Assembly: GCF_902167145.1 (NCBI RefSeq) | Contig: NC_050096.1 | Coordinates: forward strand, 265,258,622 to 265,322,621 | Direction: 5' to 3' | DNA: 64,000 bases | Source: Zea mays | Taxonomy: Eukaryota; Streptophyta; Magnoliopsida; Poales; Poaceae | Shown here: positions 22,153-34,000 of the stretch, piece by piece | Position numbering within the stretch: position 1 is the first letter of the stretch | Layout of the letters: every line of letters begins with the position of its first letter | Translations under genes and position numbers: made by a program | Notes under the pieces: model-generated | Database searches by the model: none | What the model saw: the letters and a program-made list of their open reading frames with translations, nothing else | Told to the model about the DNA's origin: nothing

Positions 22153-24643
22153 GGCTACAACTGTCTTTTCACTGATATTGGTGTCACTGTCTTTAGAAGA
22201 AGTGATGATTCAATAGCATTTAAGGGAGTGTTAGAGGGTCAGCTATACTTGGTAGATTTTGATAGAGCTGAACTCGACACTTGCTTAATTGCTAAGACTA
22301 ACATGGGTTGGCTCTGGCACCGCCGACTAGCCCATGTTGGGATGAAGAATCTTCACAAACTTCTAAAGGGAGAACACATTTTAGGATTAACAAATGTTCA
22401 TTTTGAGAAAGACAGGATTTGTAGCGCATGCCAAGCAGGGAAGCAAGTTGGCACTCATCATCCGCATAAAAACATAATGACGACCGACAGGCCACTGGAG
22501 CTCCTACACATGGACCTATTCGGCCCGATTGCTTACATAAGCATCGGCGGGAGTAAGTACTGTCTAGTTATTGTGGATGATTATTCTCGCTTCACTTGGG
22601 TGTTCTTTTTGCAGGAAAAATCACAAACCCAAGAGACCTTAAAGGGATTCTTGAGACGGGCTCAAAATGAGTTCGGCTTAAGGATCAAGAAAATAAGAAG
22701 CGACAACGGGACGGAGTTCAAGAATTCTCAAATCGAAGGCTTCCTTGAGGAGGAGGGCATCAAGCATGAGTTCTCTTCTCCCTACACGCCACAACAAAAT
22801 GGTGTAGTGGAGAGGAAGAATCGAACTCTATTGGACATGGCAAGGACCATGCTTGTTGAGTACAAGACTTCGGATCGGTTTTGGGCCGAGGCGGTCAACA
22901 CCGCTTGCTACGCCATCAACCGGTTATATCTACACCGAATCCTCAAGAAGACATCATATGAACTCCTAACCGGTAAAAAGCCCAACATTTCATATTTTAG
23001 AGTCTTTGGTAGCAAATGTTTTATTCTTGTTAAAAGAGGTAGAAAATCTAAATTTGCTCCTAAGACTGTAGAAGGCTTTTTACTAGGATATGATTCAAAC
23101 ACAAGGGCATATAGAGTCTTTAACAAGTCCACTGGACAAGTTGAAGTTTCTTGTGACGTTGTGTTTGATGAGACTAATGGCTCTCAAGTAGAGCAAGTTG
23201 ATCTTGATGAGATAGATATTGAAGAGGCTCCGTGCATCGCGCTAAGGAACATGTCCATTGGGGATGTGTGTCCTAAGAAATCCGAAGAGCCTCCAAATGC
23301 ACAAGATCAACCGTCCTCCTCCATGCAAGCATCTCCACCAACTCAAAATGAGGAAGAGGCTCAAGTTGATGAAGAAGAAGATCAATCAAATGAGCCACCT
23401 CAAGATGATAGCAATGATCAAGGGGGAGATGCAAATAATCAAGAAAAGGAGGATGAGCAAGAACCAAGGCCGCCACACCCAAGAGTCCACCAAGCAATCC
23501 AACGAGATCACCCCGTCGACACCATCCTCGGCGATATTCATAAGGGGGTAACCACTAGATCTCGTGTTGCACATTTTTGTGAGCATTACTCTTTTGTTTC
23601 CTCCATTGAGCCACACAGGGTAGAGGAAGCACTTCAAGATTCGGATTGGGTGGTGGCGATGCAAGAGGAGCTCAACAACTTCACTAGGAATGAGGTATGG
23701 CATTTAGTTCCACGTCCTAACCAAAATGTTGTAGGGACCAAATGGGTCTTCCGCAACAAGCAAGATGAGCATGGTGTGGTGACAAGGAACAAAGCTCGAC
23801 TTGTGGCCAAAGGATACTCCCAAGTCGAAGGTTTGGATTTCGGTGAAACCTATGCACCCGTAGCTAGGCTTGAGTCAATTCGAATATTATTAGCCTATGC
23901 TACTTACCATGGCTTTAAGCTTTATCAAATGGACGTGAAAAGTGCCTTCCTCAATGGACCAATCAAGGAAGAGGTCTATGTTGAGCAACCTCCCGGCTTT
24001 GAAGACAGTGAGTACCCTAACCATGTCTATAAGCTCTCTAAGGCGCTTTATGGGCTCAAGCAAGCCCCAAGAGCATGGTATGAATGCCTTAGAGATTTTC
24101 TTATTGCTAATGGCTTCAAAGTCGGAAAGGCCGATCCTACGCTCTTTACTAAAACACTTGAGAATGATTTGTTTGTATGCCAAATCTATGTTGATGATAT
24201 TATATTTGGGTCTACTAACGAATCTACTTGTGAAGAGTTTAGTAGGATCATGACACAGAAATTCGAGATGTCTATGATGGGGGAGTTGAAGTATTTCTTG
24301 GGATTTCAAGTAAAGCAACGCCAAGAGGGCACCTTCATTAGCCAAACGAAGTATACTAAAGACATTCTAAACAAGTTTGGGATGAAGGATGCCAAGCCCA
24401 TCAAGACACCCATGGGAACTAATGGGCATCTCGACCTCGACACGGGAGGTAAATCCGTGGATCAAAAGGTATATCGGTCGATGATAGGTTCCTTACTCTA
24501 TTTATGTGCATCTCGACCGGATATTATGCTTTCCGTATGCATGTGTGCAAGATTCCAAGCCGACCCTAAGGAAGCTCACCTTACGGCCGTAAAACGAATC
24601 TTGAGATATTTGGCTTATACTCCTAAGTTTGGGCTTTGGTATC
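22153..24643 (+). pseudogene. pol: pol of element A, piece 2: integrase and reverse transcriptase
   Basis: The central part of the A polyprotein resumes in frame after B. It holds the GAG-pre-integrase module ([11 protein letters not shown], then CSACQAGK), integrase core ([26 protein letters not shown], giving the D-D-E triad), a low-complexity acidic Gln/Glu linker (about 23280-23470) and the reverse transcriptase with [12 protein letters not shown] and YVDD (near 24188). The frame has no stop until D enters in the codons for WYP, between RT and RNase H. It continues at 46269. Confidence 0.93.
24639..24643. repeat. TSD GTATC of element D, left copy
   Basis: GTATC is repeated at 46264-46268. 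Removal of D and one copy rejoins the A pol codons in frame (Trp-Tyr-Pro-Arg). Confidence 0.95.
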
Positions 24644-25339
24644 TGAAAGGATCACGATGCCCAAGAGGGGGGTGAATTGGGCTTTTCTAAAAATCAACAC
24701 TAATTAAAACCTAAGCAAGAGCTAAACAAGAGCCCAACTTCACCCCAACAACTAGCACTAAGAAAATAATACTAGAAATGTAACAAAGCTAAGACAATGC
24801 TTCAAATACTTGCTAAACAAATACACAAAGTAAAGAGCTTGAATTAAGTGTGGAATGTAAAGCAAAGTTTAGAAGACTCCTCCAATTTTTCCCGAGGTAT
24901 CGAAGAGTCGGCACTCTCCACTAGTCCTCGTTGGAGCACCCGCGCAAGGGTATCGCTCCCCCTTGGTCCTCGCAAGAACCAAGTGCTCACTACGAGATGA
25001 TCCTTTGCCACTCCGGCGCGGTGGATCCCTCGAGACCGCTTACAAACTTGAGTCGGGTCACCAACAAGATCTTCACGGTGATCACCGAGCTCCCAACGCC
25101 ACCAAGCCGTCTAGGTGATGTCGATCACCAAGAGTAACAAGCCGTAGACTTTCGCTTGACCAAGAGAAGCCTAATGCAAGTGGTGTGTGCTCTAGGTGGC
25201 TCTCACTAGCGCTAATGAGGAACAAGCGCGGATTATGATTCTCTAATCTCCTCACTAGGCTTTTGGTGCTTGCAATGCTCTACCAATGTGCTGGAATAAA
25301 TGTGGAGTGCAAGACATTGAATATGGTGGGTGGAGGGGG

Positions 25340-25347
25340 TATAAATA
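25340..25347 (-). promoter_or_regulatory. TATA-like box of the D LTR
   Basis: The minus strand reads GGGCTATTTATACCCC. It occupies the same place relative to the palindrome cluster as TATAAATA in A. The second copy is at 45468-45475. Confidence 0.65.
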
Positions 25348-25389
25348 GCCCTCACCCACCAACTAGCCGTTACAGGCAATTCACTGCGC

Positions 25390-25700
25390 GATGGCGCACC
25401 GGACAGTCCGGTGCGCCACCGGTGCGCCAACGGTGCGCCACCGGTGCGCCAACGGTCACTTCCAACGGCTAGTTCTGACAGAGAGCCGTTAGACTCATGG
25501 CGCACCGGACAGTGAACAGTCCACTGTCCGGTGCACACCGGACAGTCCGGTGCGGTGTCCGGTGTGCCACTAAAATTCAACTCTGAACACTGCGCTCTCG
25601 GGTTTCTGCGAAGGGAAGACACTGCCGTGGACCAGCCTGGCCCCACCTGGCAGAGGGTGCACCGGACAGTCCGGTGCACACCGGACAGTCCGGTGCCCCT
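25390..25700. repeat. Cluster of CACCGGACAGTCCGGTG palindromes (D LTR)
   Basis: Full and half copies of the palindrome, together with GTGCGCCACCG/AACG repeats, fill this zone of the LTR. The same cluster recurs at 45520-45830 in the other LTR. The motif also appears inside D at 38568-38735, upstream of the envelope-like ORF. Confidence 0.85.
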
Positions 25701-26134
25701 AAGCCAGAAACACTAAGTCTTGATTTTCAGCTGATTTTCAAATCGGTTTTCGCTCTAACTTGTGTGTGAGTTCTAGAGTGACACCTAGCACTGTATATGA
25801 GTGTGATTGGCACCAACACTACACTAGAACTCTCTTGGTCAAACTACCCATCGACAACCCCTCTTTATAGTACGGCTAAAAGAGAATAAAAGACCTAACT
25901 AAATCGCGAGTGTCCACATCTCCTTGACACTCGGACTCCGTAGACCTTCACCTTTTCTTCCGTCGTTTTAGCCGTCGCTTCGAGTTCTTATTTCCGGGAT
26001 TGTTTTCACCGTTGTAGTACTTCTACCTGTCATGCGACCTAACTTACCATTTGTCTCTGCAAAACACACGTTAGTCACATATAATATTACGTTGTCATTA
26101 ATCACTAAAACAAACCAGGGGCCTAGATGCTTTC

Positions 26135-26504
26135 AATCTCCCCCTTTTTGGTGATTGATGACAACCCTACAAGTTTTGTGAGAGTAGTTTGTTTTGAAGA
26201 TTCTGTCAATAGAAAGAATGGTTAGTTATACTCAGTAATCTTTGACAGAAAGAATGTGTACCATAATAATAAGAGTGAGCGCATACACATCATAAGATTC
26301 TTGTTCATATAAAAGAGAAGGTAAATTAATGAAACAAGAGCTAGAAGACTGGTGATATGATATAAGGTGAAAACATAATACACACAGTCAATCATACGCA
26401 ACGAGAGTATATGACGAGTTTGTGAGCCAAAAACATCAAGCTAGTACAGAGAGTAGCAGGCACATATATTACATCAAAATGACTCTGACTCTCTACTAAC
26501 TCTC
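26135..26504 (-). other. 3' untranslated end of element D
   Basis: On the minus strand this stretch ends with ATCACCAAAAAGGGGGAGAT, the polypurine tract before the 3' LTR. The remainder is AT-rich and has no ORF. The right end (26500-26504, CTCTC) is the left TSD of element E. Confidence 0.8.
26500..26504. repeat. TSD CTCTC of element E, left copy
   Basis: CTCTC is repeated at 35350-35354 next to the CCCAACA end of E. The target is a pyrimidine-rich stretch of the D 3' region. Confidence 0.92.
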
Positions 26505-26835
26505 TGTTGGAGACTTGCTCTCAAATGCTATGCCTTTGCAAAGGTTGAATTCCGAGAGATGCGATTGCAATTACCAGAATGCGTGAACAGTAACGGAATA
26601 CTGTTCACTATTTATAGACACAGGACGCAGCCTGTGAGGAATTACAAGTATGCCCTTTATAAAAACTTACAACATCGACTCAGACCTTTATGGACTAAAA
26701 GGTCATTCTATCTTTAAGTCGGTTTGTAATGCCGAAGCTTCACGAAGAGGAACCTTCGGCTATCTTATACAAACAGCTTCAGCCGAGGACCACCTCTTCC
26801 TATAAGACCTTCGGCGACGAAGCATGAACCCAACA
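26505..26835 (-). repeat. 3' LTR of element E (left in the window)
   Basis: This short 331-bp LTR runs TGTTGGAGACTTG to CATGAACCCAACA on the + strand. A TATAAATA box reads on the minus strand at 26609-26616. No difference from 35019-35349 was found by eye. Confidence 0.95.
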
Positions 26836-27267
26836 GTAGCCCCTTTCGCGGCGCTAGATCGTTTTTCGTAACGAGCTTGATCCGTGAAAAAAGTCTCTTA
26901 AGCTTCGGAGCGCCGAAGGTCTAAAAACACCTTCCCTGAGCTCGTTGTCGAGAAACGATTTAATCTCCCAACGCGTAGCGGCCCCACCTTGCAGAGTTAC
27001 TGTTCGGTCTCTGCGGTCCACTACGCAGCGAGTGCGAGCGGGTGTCCGCCTGGTGTAAAAATTCTGGCGCTTCGCCTTCTTTCCTGCAGCACTATATAAA
27101 CAAACGAGTAGGTGTGAAGTTACCACAGCATTCATTGCTATTTGTACTGTTGTGCTGCCAAAATTTTTAACCATCGCCGAAGCTTGTCTAGCGGAGTCGA
27201 ACGAAGCTCCAGCTTGAAACCTGCTTCGGAGGAAGAAAGTATTAAAGTTTCGCAAGTTCATAGTTAA
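26836..27267. other. Region between E 3' LTR and the antisense gene
   Basis: It starts with the polypurine tract of E (minus strand GCGAAAGGGGCTAC next to the LTR). It then serves as the upstream region of the plus-strand gene, with TATATAAA at 27093. GAAGC/GCTTC motifs, which recur all over E, are frequent here. Confidence 0.7.
27093..27100 (+). promoter_or_regulatory. TATA box of the E antisense gene
   Basis: TATATAAA lies in the context GCACTATATAAACAAACG, 168 bp upstream of the ATG at 27268, on the strand opposite to E pol. Its position fits a private promoter for the antisense ORF. Confidence 0.6.
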
Positions 27268-29294
27268 ATGGCCAGAGTGCGTTCTACCGCCAGGGTTGAG
27301 CGTGAGGGTGGCGAAACTGAAGCTTCGGAGACTGTTCCCATCTCCGAAGCCATGCAACGATCCGGGCTTGTGGTTTCTGAAGAGATCCCTAGTGAAGATG
27401 CAGAACAAGCAAAACAAGCAGTTGCCGGAGTGGAAGAAGAAGTTATTGAGGAAACTGATCCCGAAGACGATTATCGTATTGACATGCCAAGCAAGCCCAG
27501 CCACTTGGACTTTGGAAAATCTACTGTTTCGAGGGCTGATCTCTCCAAAATGGTAAAATCAGGCTTTTTCAATGAGGATCAGAAGAAGCTATTACGCTTC
27601 GGGGGAGAAGAGACTACCCCGAAGCCAGAAAAGGATGAAATTGTCATTTTTAAGAGCTTTTTAAAGGCCGGATTAAGATTCCCCTTCATGGGATTATTGC
27701 AGAGGTGCTGAAGAGGTTCGGTATCTATTTTCACCAACTGACCCCTAACGCTATCGTTAGGCTCAGTGTTTATATCTGGGCACTCCGAAGCCAAGCAGTG
27801 GAGCCATTTGCAGATAGCTTTTGCCGGGTTCACGAGCTGCATTACCAGACGAAGGCTAGAAAGGATGGATTACATGACAATTTTGGTTGCTACAATTTTG
27901 CTTATCGGAAAACTACGAAGTTTCCTGTAATTAGCTATCGGAGTAAATGGGCAGCAGGGTGGAAATCCGAGTGGTTCTATGTCAAGGTTAATGATGACAA
28001 GGAGAAGCTCGTGCAAAGTCCACTCGAACTAATCTTCGGAGAAACCCGGCCTCTCTGCAACATGTCAGTAGACGGTACCACACAAAAAGCAATGGATGAA
28101 TTCAGAATTGTTGCAGAGCATATTAGTACAAGAGACCTAGTTCAGGAGTTCTTGGCTTTCCAAGTTTTTCCTAGCTTAAAAGAATGGGAAATGCCGAAGC
28201 TGAAGGGGAAAAAGAAAGAAGGTGAACTTGTGCGTTTGCCTTACTATTTCAAATTTAAGAAATACTTTAAAACACCTTGCCAAGAGTGGCTGGAAACAAT
28301 TGAAGCAATGTGCAATGAAATACTTGGCAATTATTCCAAAAAAGAAGATCAATTGATGACCGCAGCCTTCGGCACCCGTCCGAAACGAAGGCTAAATCGA
28401 GTGTTGGACGCCTTGGGCTTTGATTACCCTGATTATGAAAACCTGAACAAAGGTGCTGGGGGTCAAAAAAGAAAAAGAATAACTGAGGCCGTGAATGAAG
28501 AAAAAGAACCAAAGAAGAAAATTCCGAAGAAGAGGACAGCTTCTACTCCGAAGCAACAAATATCCGAAGCAGAAGAAACCCCCGCATCGCCTTCTGCTGC
28601 TGTTGTTGAAGAAATTCTGAAGGTAATGACTGAATCCTTACCTGCGAAGCTAAGTCCACTGGGCCCTCAACTGACAAAGTTTTTTCAGAAGGACAAGGAA
28701 CCCGAAAAATCGAAGAAGACAATCAAGGCAAAGAAACAAAGAATTATCACTGTAACAGAGGTAATTGACAAGACGCCACCAAGAGCTTCAGCCCAGAAAA
28801 CACCGGCGGCTGCAGAGGGGACAGATATTGAAATTGCACCTTCGGAGGCCGCAGCTGCCGAAGCTGCCGAAGCTGAAGATTTGAATCTGGAGAGCACAAT
28901 TGAACATATTGATCAAATACTGCTAGACATGGCTGCAGAAGAAGCTACCGCTGCTGCCGAAGAGGCCGTGACCGCAGCGTCGAAGAAAGGAAAAGAAATT
29001 GTTGATGAAGCTTCAGAAAACGAAGCCTTCGTATTCCAGAACTTAGTTAGAGAACATCTATCAAAAGCTGAAATAGAAGAGCTTAGAGAGTATGCCAAAT
29101 CCTGTGGATACAAACCTGGGGCACTCCTCTTCGGAGGCGTTGATGATGAGAAATTAGAGTGTATTCGAGATCAAACAGGGGCCAAAGTTATCAGTACTCT
29201 GTCCAAGAGTATTGGATTCCCGAAGCTAGAAACAGACATCAGCCGCTACCGACGACAACATGTCGTTGGTAGTTTATTTTACTTCAACTTCAAG

Positions 29295-29368
29295 GTGAAT
29301 AACTTGTCCCTTAACTTTTATTGCTTCTAATAATAAAAACATGTCTGACGAAGGTTGTGCTCGTGTAG
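29295..29368 (+). other. Predicted intron 1 of the E antisense gene (74 bp)
   Basis: The boundaries are AAG|GTGAATAAC and GCTCGTGTAG|AGT. It joins Lys to Ser in phase 0. The intron is T-rich with stops in frame (TGA/TAA), so unspliced reading would end the protein at 29330. Confidence 0.7.
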
Positions 29369-30067
29369 AGTATGCTGTTGAGCAAAGCCTTGCAAATGCA
29401 GCAAGATTTTGAAGATAAGAAGCACGAAGTTATAATTGAAAATTTGGAAAGCAAAATAAAGGAGCAATCAGATGCCTTCGAGAAAAAGAACTTTGAGCTC
29501 CAGGCAACCGAAGGTTTATTGGCGGAAGCTGAAGCAAAAATAACAGAACTGAATACGAAGCTTCTCCGCCAGTCTGAGCAGTTCGAACGAGAAAAACAAG
29601 ATCTTAATGCAAAACTTGAAGCCGAAGCTCAACAAAATTCAGATTTGAGAAAACTACTGACAAGTCTTCAAGAAAAATGCTTGGAATTTAGCAACAACTG
29701 CATTCAACGATTAAGAAAGATTTTTTACTCAGTTGGAGCCAGCAGTGAAAAATTCACCCCCTCAGCTGAAGATCTACCGAAAACCTTCGAACATATTGAG
29801 GGGGAGATTGACGAGCTCGACGAAGTCATAGCTGGGCATGGCGACTTCTGTGCCTGGGTGGCCTCTCGAGGGACTGCTGCAGCCTTCCTGAAGGCTGGCT
29901 GTGATCACGGGAAGATTGTCAATAGGCCAAATTTCACTTTATCACCATCAATCCTGGATGACATCCCTGATCTTGCCCGAAGTATCTCGAATCGATTTGT
30001 AAAAATGATATGGACAAAAGGTGGGCGAGAGAAGGCTGGAGACGAAGCTCGTAGCCACCTTGATCCA

Positions 30068-30140
30068 GTAAGAAACCATACTTTGTGCTTACCTTTTCCT
30101 GTAAACTTGATTTTGACTTATAACGACCTTATTCATGTAG
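30068..30140 (+). other. Predicted intron 2 of the E antisense gene (73 bp)
   Basis: The boundaries are GATCCA|GTAAGAAACC and TTCATGTAG|GATGAC. The donor is close to consensus. It joins Pro to Asp in phase 0 and leads to a short acidic exon ending NQQ-stop. Confidence 0.75.
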
Positions 30141-30173
30141 GATGACGAAGCCGAAGCTGATAATCAACAATGA

Positions 30174-31021
30174 CGCCGAAGCCGAAGCTCCTTGGAGATT
30201 TAGATAGTAGACTGTAGACAGTACCTGAGAAACTTTTGAGATAACTTTTGTAAATGTAACTAAAACTTGTCTTTGTTCATACCTTGTTATATATATCCTT
30301 ATCCTTCCATTGATGTATGAGAAATGCTTTGATGTGGACGAAATTTTCTTTTGAGCCGAAGGCGAAAAAACACCTTCCCTTCTTTTCGTACGCAACGAAG
30401 CATAGAAAACAACATTTTCCTTTCTTTTTTGTGCACAAAGCTCTTTTTTTCCCTTTCTTTTTTCTCTTTTTGCCGAAGCAACCATTTATGCCATGAAGAT
30501 GATTATCCTAAATATGCCTAGATGAATGTTTATGAATGCAAATGCTATGATGTAATGTGATGTGCAAATGAATGGCCAAACACGTATCCGAAGCTATATT
30601 CATAGCCATTATTTTCTTAAAAACAATCACACCTCAGCTCTGCATTCCCTTAGGAACGACTTTGGAGCTTCTTCGCCTTTACTTCTGGCGGAATCAGCGT
30701 TGACTTTTCGCTGTAAGCTCTGCATTCCCTTAGGAACGACTTTGGAGCTTCTTCGCCTTTACTTTTGGCGGAATCAGCGTTGACTTTTCGCTGTAAGCTC
30801 TGCATTCCCTTAGGAACGACTTTGGAGCTTCTTCGCCTTTACTTTTTGGCACTCGATGGTGCGCTCTCAGCTTTTACATTTACATTCCTTGGGGGATTTT
30901 ACTCTTATAGAACTAAAAAAGGAAATTACATGTGCTGGCCCCATTAAAAACCTTTCTCCCCCTTCGGAAAGGAAAAGGGTGCCATGAAAGAAAAATAAAA
31001 AATATGAAAAATTACATCGAG
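30174..31021. other. Spacer between antisense gene and pol of E
   Basis: These 850 bp hold no gene. They contain pyrimidine-rich low-complexity sequence (about 30420-30480) and a tandem repeat at 30637-30846. As the two genes converge, terminators of both transcripts would be expected here; no clear AATAAA signal was singled out. Confidence 0.65.
30637..30846. repeat. 80-bp tandem repeat, 2.6 copies, in element E
   Basis: The units start GCTCTGCATTCCCTTAGG at 30637, 30717 and 30797; the first two are 80 bp and differ by one base in the middle (ACTTCTGGC against ACTTTTGGC). The third is cut after about 50 bp. Confidence 0.92.
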
Positions 31022-34000
31022 TTATACATAATATCGCCGAAGCTCATCCGCATTCCAAGACCTAGGAATGTCGTTGCCGTCCATATCCTTCAATCTGTAT
31101 GAACCGGGTCTTAACGAAGATGCTACTAAGAAAGGTCCGTCCCATTTCAACTGCAACTTGCCCACTGTTTCTGGGTTGGCTACTCTTCGAAGCACCAAGT
31201 GTCCTGGCTCAATATTTTTTAGCCGAACCTTTCTATCCCGCCATTTGATTGTTTCGGCTTGATATTTACTGATGTTCTCCACGGCTTGTAGTCTGATCCC
31301 TTCTAAAGCATCTTTTTCTATAGAATAAGCAGCTTCGGAATCTGATTCTGCCGAAGCTACTATCCTTATTGATCCGGTTTTAGCTTCCTCTGGAGTTATT
31401 GCTTCGTCACCGAATAACAACTTGAATGGGGTGAAACCTGTAGACCTTGATGTTGTTGTGTTGTGGCTCCACACCACTTTGGTTAACTGATCTGGCCACT
31501 TTCCCCTGGGTTGGTTGAAGATTAACTTCATTATTCCTGTCATTATAATGTCGTTGGCTCTTTCAACGAGTCCATTTGACTCCGGGTGCCTAACTGATGC
31601 AAAATGGATCTTCGTACCAATTTGGTCACAGAAATCCCTGAAAGCTTCGGAGTCAAACTGTGTCCCATTATCCACAGTGATAGCCTTTGGCACCCCGAAA
31701 CGACAAACAATATTCTGCCAGAAAAACTTTTGGACAGTGGCCGAAGTTATTGTGGCTAAAGGCTTCGCCTCAATCCATTTAGAAAAATATTCCACAGCTA
31801 CTACAACATATCTCAGGTTCCCTTGGGCCGGTGGTAACGGACCTAACAAGTCAAGGCCCCACCTTTGCAATGGCCAAGTGGGTTGTATGAGCTGTGTTAA
31901 GGACGAAGGTTGTTTTTGATCTTTTGCACATTTCTGACAACCTTCGCACTTCTGAACCAATTCTGCTGCATCCGAAGCTGCCTTCGGCCAATAAAATCCT
32001 TGGCGGAAAATTTTTCCAAGTAACGGCCTAGATCCGATGTGAGATCCACACAGGCCTGCATGTATTTCTTTCATTAACTCTATACCTTCGGCTCTGGATA
32101 AACATTTGAGTAGCGGAGCACAAACTCCATGCTTGTACAACTCCCCTTCTATTATGACATATGGACGAGCTCTTGCCTCTATTCTCTTGTTATAAGCTTC
32201 GTCATCTGAAAGGGATTTACCCTGAAGGTAAGAGATGATCTCGGTTCTCCAATCTTCGCTAAAAACAGGAGATATATTAAGGACTGCTCTTTCAAGAAGT
32301 TCCACCGAAGGTGCTTTTATTGTTTCGAAGAACACATCCGAAGGTAAAGGCAGCCCCTGTGCTGCTGACTTAGCTAGCAAATCAGCATGCTCATTTTGTC
32401 CTCGAGGGATATTTTTGACAGAAAATCCTTCGAAGGAAGCTTCAACTCTTCGAACCATATCCAGATATTTTTCAAGCTTCGGATCCTTAGCCTTGCAACT
32501 CTTGTCAATATGACCTGAAACAACCTGGGAATCAGTTTTAAGTATGGCCCTTCTGATTCCCATTGCTTTTAACTTCCGAAGACCTAGAATCAATGCTTCG
32601 TACTCAGCAATGTTATTTGTGCAACTAAAATCAAGCTTTGCCGCATAACAAGTTTTGACTTTGGAAGGTGAAACCAACACAGCAGCCGCTCCTGCTCCGA
32701 AGGTTCCCCAAGATCCATCACAAAACACTGTCCAGGCTTCGTTGTCTTTATTCGTTTCCTCCTCCTGAGCCCCTGGAGTCCAGTCAGCAATGAAGTCTGC
32801 CAACGCCTGGGACTGAATCGAAGATCTGTGAACATATTCAATACAAAATTCATTGAGCTCTGCAGCCCATTTTCCAATCCTTCCAGTAGCTTCTCGGTTC
32901 CTCATAATATCCTTCAGAGGTTGTGAAGAAGGAACAATTATGTTGTAAGCTTGGAAATAGTGCCGAAGCTTCCTGGAGGCCATCAAAACAGCATACAGTA
33001 CCTTCTCCAACTCTGTATAATTTTTCTTTGATAAACTAAGAACCTCGGAAACAAAATATATTGGGGCCTGCCTCTTGACTTGACCATCAAGCTTCTCCTG
33101 GACAAGCGCTGCACTTACCGCTGAGTGCGAAGCTGCCACATATAACAATAAAGGAGCCTCTGGCATTGGTGGAGTCAATGTTGTTAGATCTATTAAATAT
33201 TGTTTCAGTTCTTCAAAAGCCTTCTGCTGGATTGGTCCCCATTGAAAGACTTCGGCTGACTTCAGCACTTCGAAGAATGGTAAGTTTCTCTCTGCTGATC
33301 TAGATATGAATCTATTGAGAGATGCCAATCTTCCTGTCAATCTTTGAGCCCCCTTCTTTGTAGTTGGTGGCTCCATCCGAAGTATAGCTTCAATTTTACT
33401 TGGATTAGCTTCAATTCCCTTAGTTGAAATCAAGCATCCAAGAAATTTCCCCTTCTTCACTCCGAAGACACATTTTTCTGGATTTAACTTTAAGCCAGCT
33501 TGCCTGAAACTGGCGAAGGTCTCCTGCAGATCAGCAATATGATTCTCCTGCTTCGTGCTTTTTACAATGATGTCGTCAACATAAGTTAGCACATTTCTGC
33601 CTATTTGAGATTGGAGAACCTTCGCAGTCATTCGGCTGAAACTTCCTCCAGCGTTTTTGAGCCCCTCAGGCATCCGAAGATAGCAATATGTGCCACTTGG
33701 AGTTATGAAGCTAGTCTTCGGCTCATCTTCCTTCTTCATCCAAATTTGGTGGTAGCCTGAATAACAGTCTAATAGACTCATGAGCTCTGAAGAAGCTGCT
33801 GCATCAACTAAAGAGTCTATCCTTGGTAGTGGGAATTCATCCTTCGGACAAGCCTTGTTAAGATCTGTAAAATCGATGCACATTCGCCACTTGCCATTGG
33901 CCTTTTTTACCATAACAGTGTTAGCTAGCCATTCTGGGTACTTCACTTCTCTGATAACTCCTGCACTGAGGAGTCTTTTGACTTCGTTGCGAGCACCTTC

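Larger units (their letters stand above)
24644..26134 (-). repeat. 3' LTR of element D (left in the window)
   Basis: This 1491-bp LTR on the minus strand begins TGAAAGCATCTAGG and ends GTGATCCTTTCA. CACCGGACAGTCCGGTG palindromes lie at about 25390-25700, upstream (in minus orientation) of a TATTTATA box at 25340-25347. A polypurine tract flanks it at 26135. Confidence 0.94.
27268..30173 (+). pseudogene. Antisense gypsy-associated ORF of element E, three exons, one frameshift
   Basis: The gene runs opposite to E pol. Exon 1 (27268-29294) holds an acidic N-terminus and a domain resembling the Pfam family of putative gypsy-type transposon proteins (Transposase_28): LKAGLRFP at the frameshift, then LTPNAIVRLSVYIWAL and a region ending SEWFYVKVND. 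A basic zone (KRKRITEAVNEEKEPKKK) and an Ala/Glu-rich stretch follow. Exon 2 (29369-30067) is largely coiled coil, and exon 3 (30141-30173) encodes an acidic tail ending at TGA 30171. Both introns are phase 0 with GT-AG ends. A single-base deletion near 27685 shifts the frame inside exon 1. Such ORFs recur in Tat-lineage elements; their function is unknown. It might be a regulatory or capsid-like protein, but nothing here decides that. Confidence 0.8.

Noticed and set aside
25233..25679. 148-codon ORF in the D LTR (again at 45361-45807)
   Set aside because: It lies in the palindrome zone of the LTR and translates the repeated DNA motif; not a gene.
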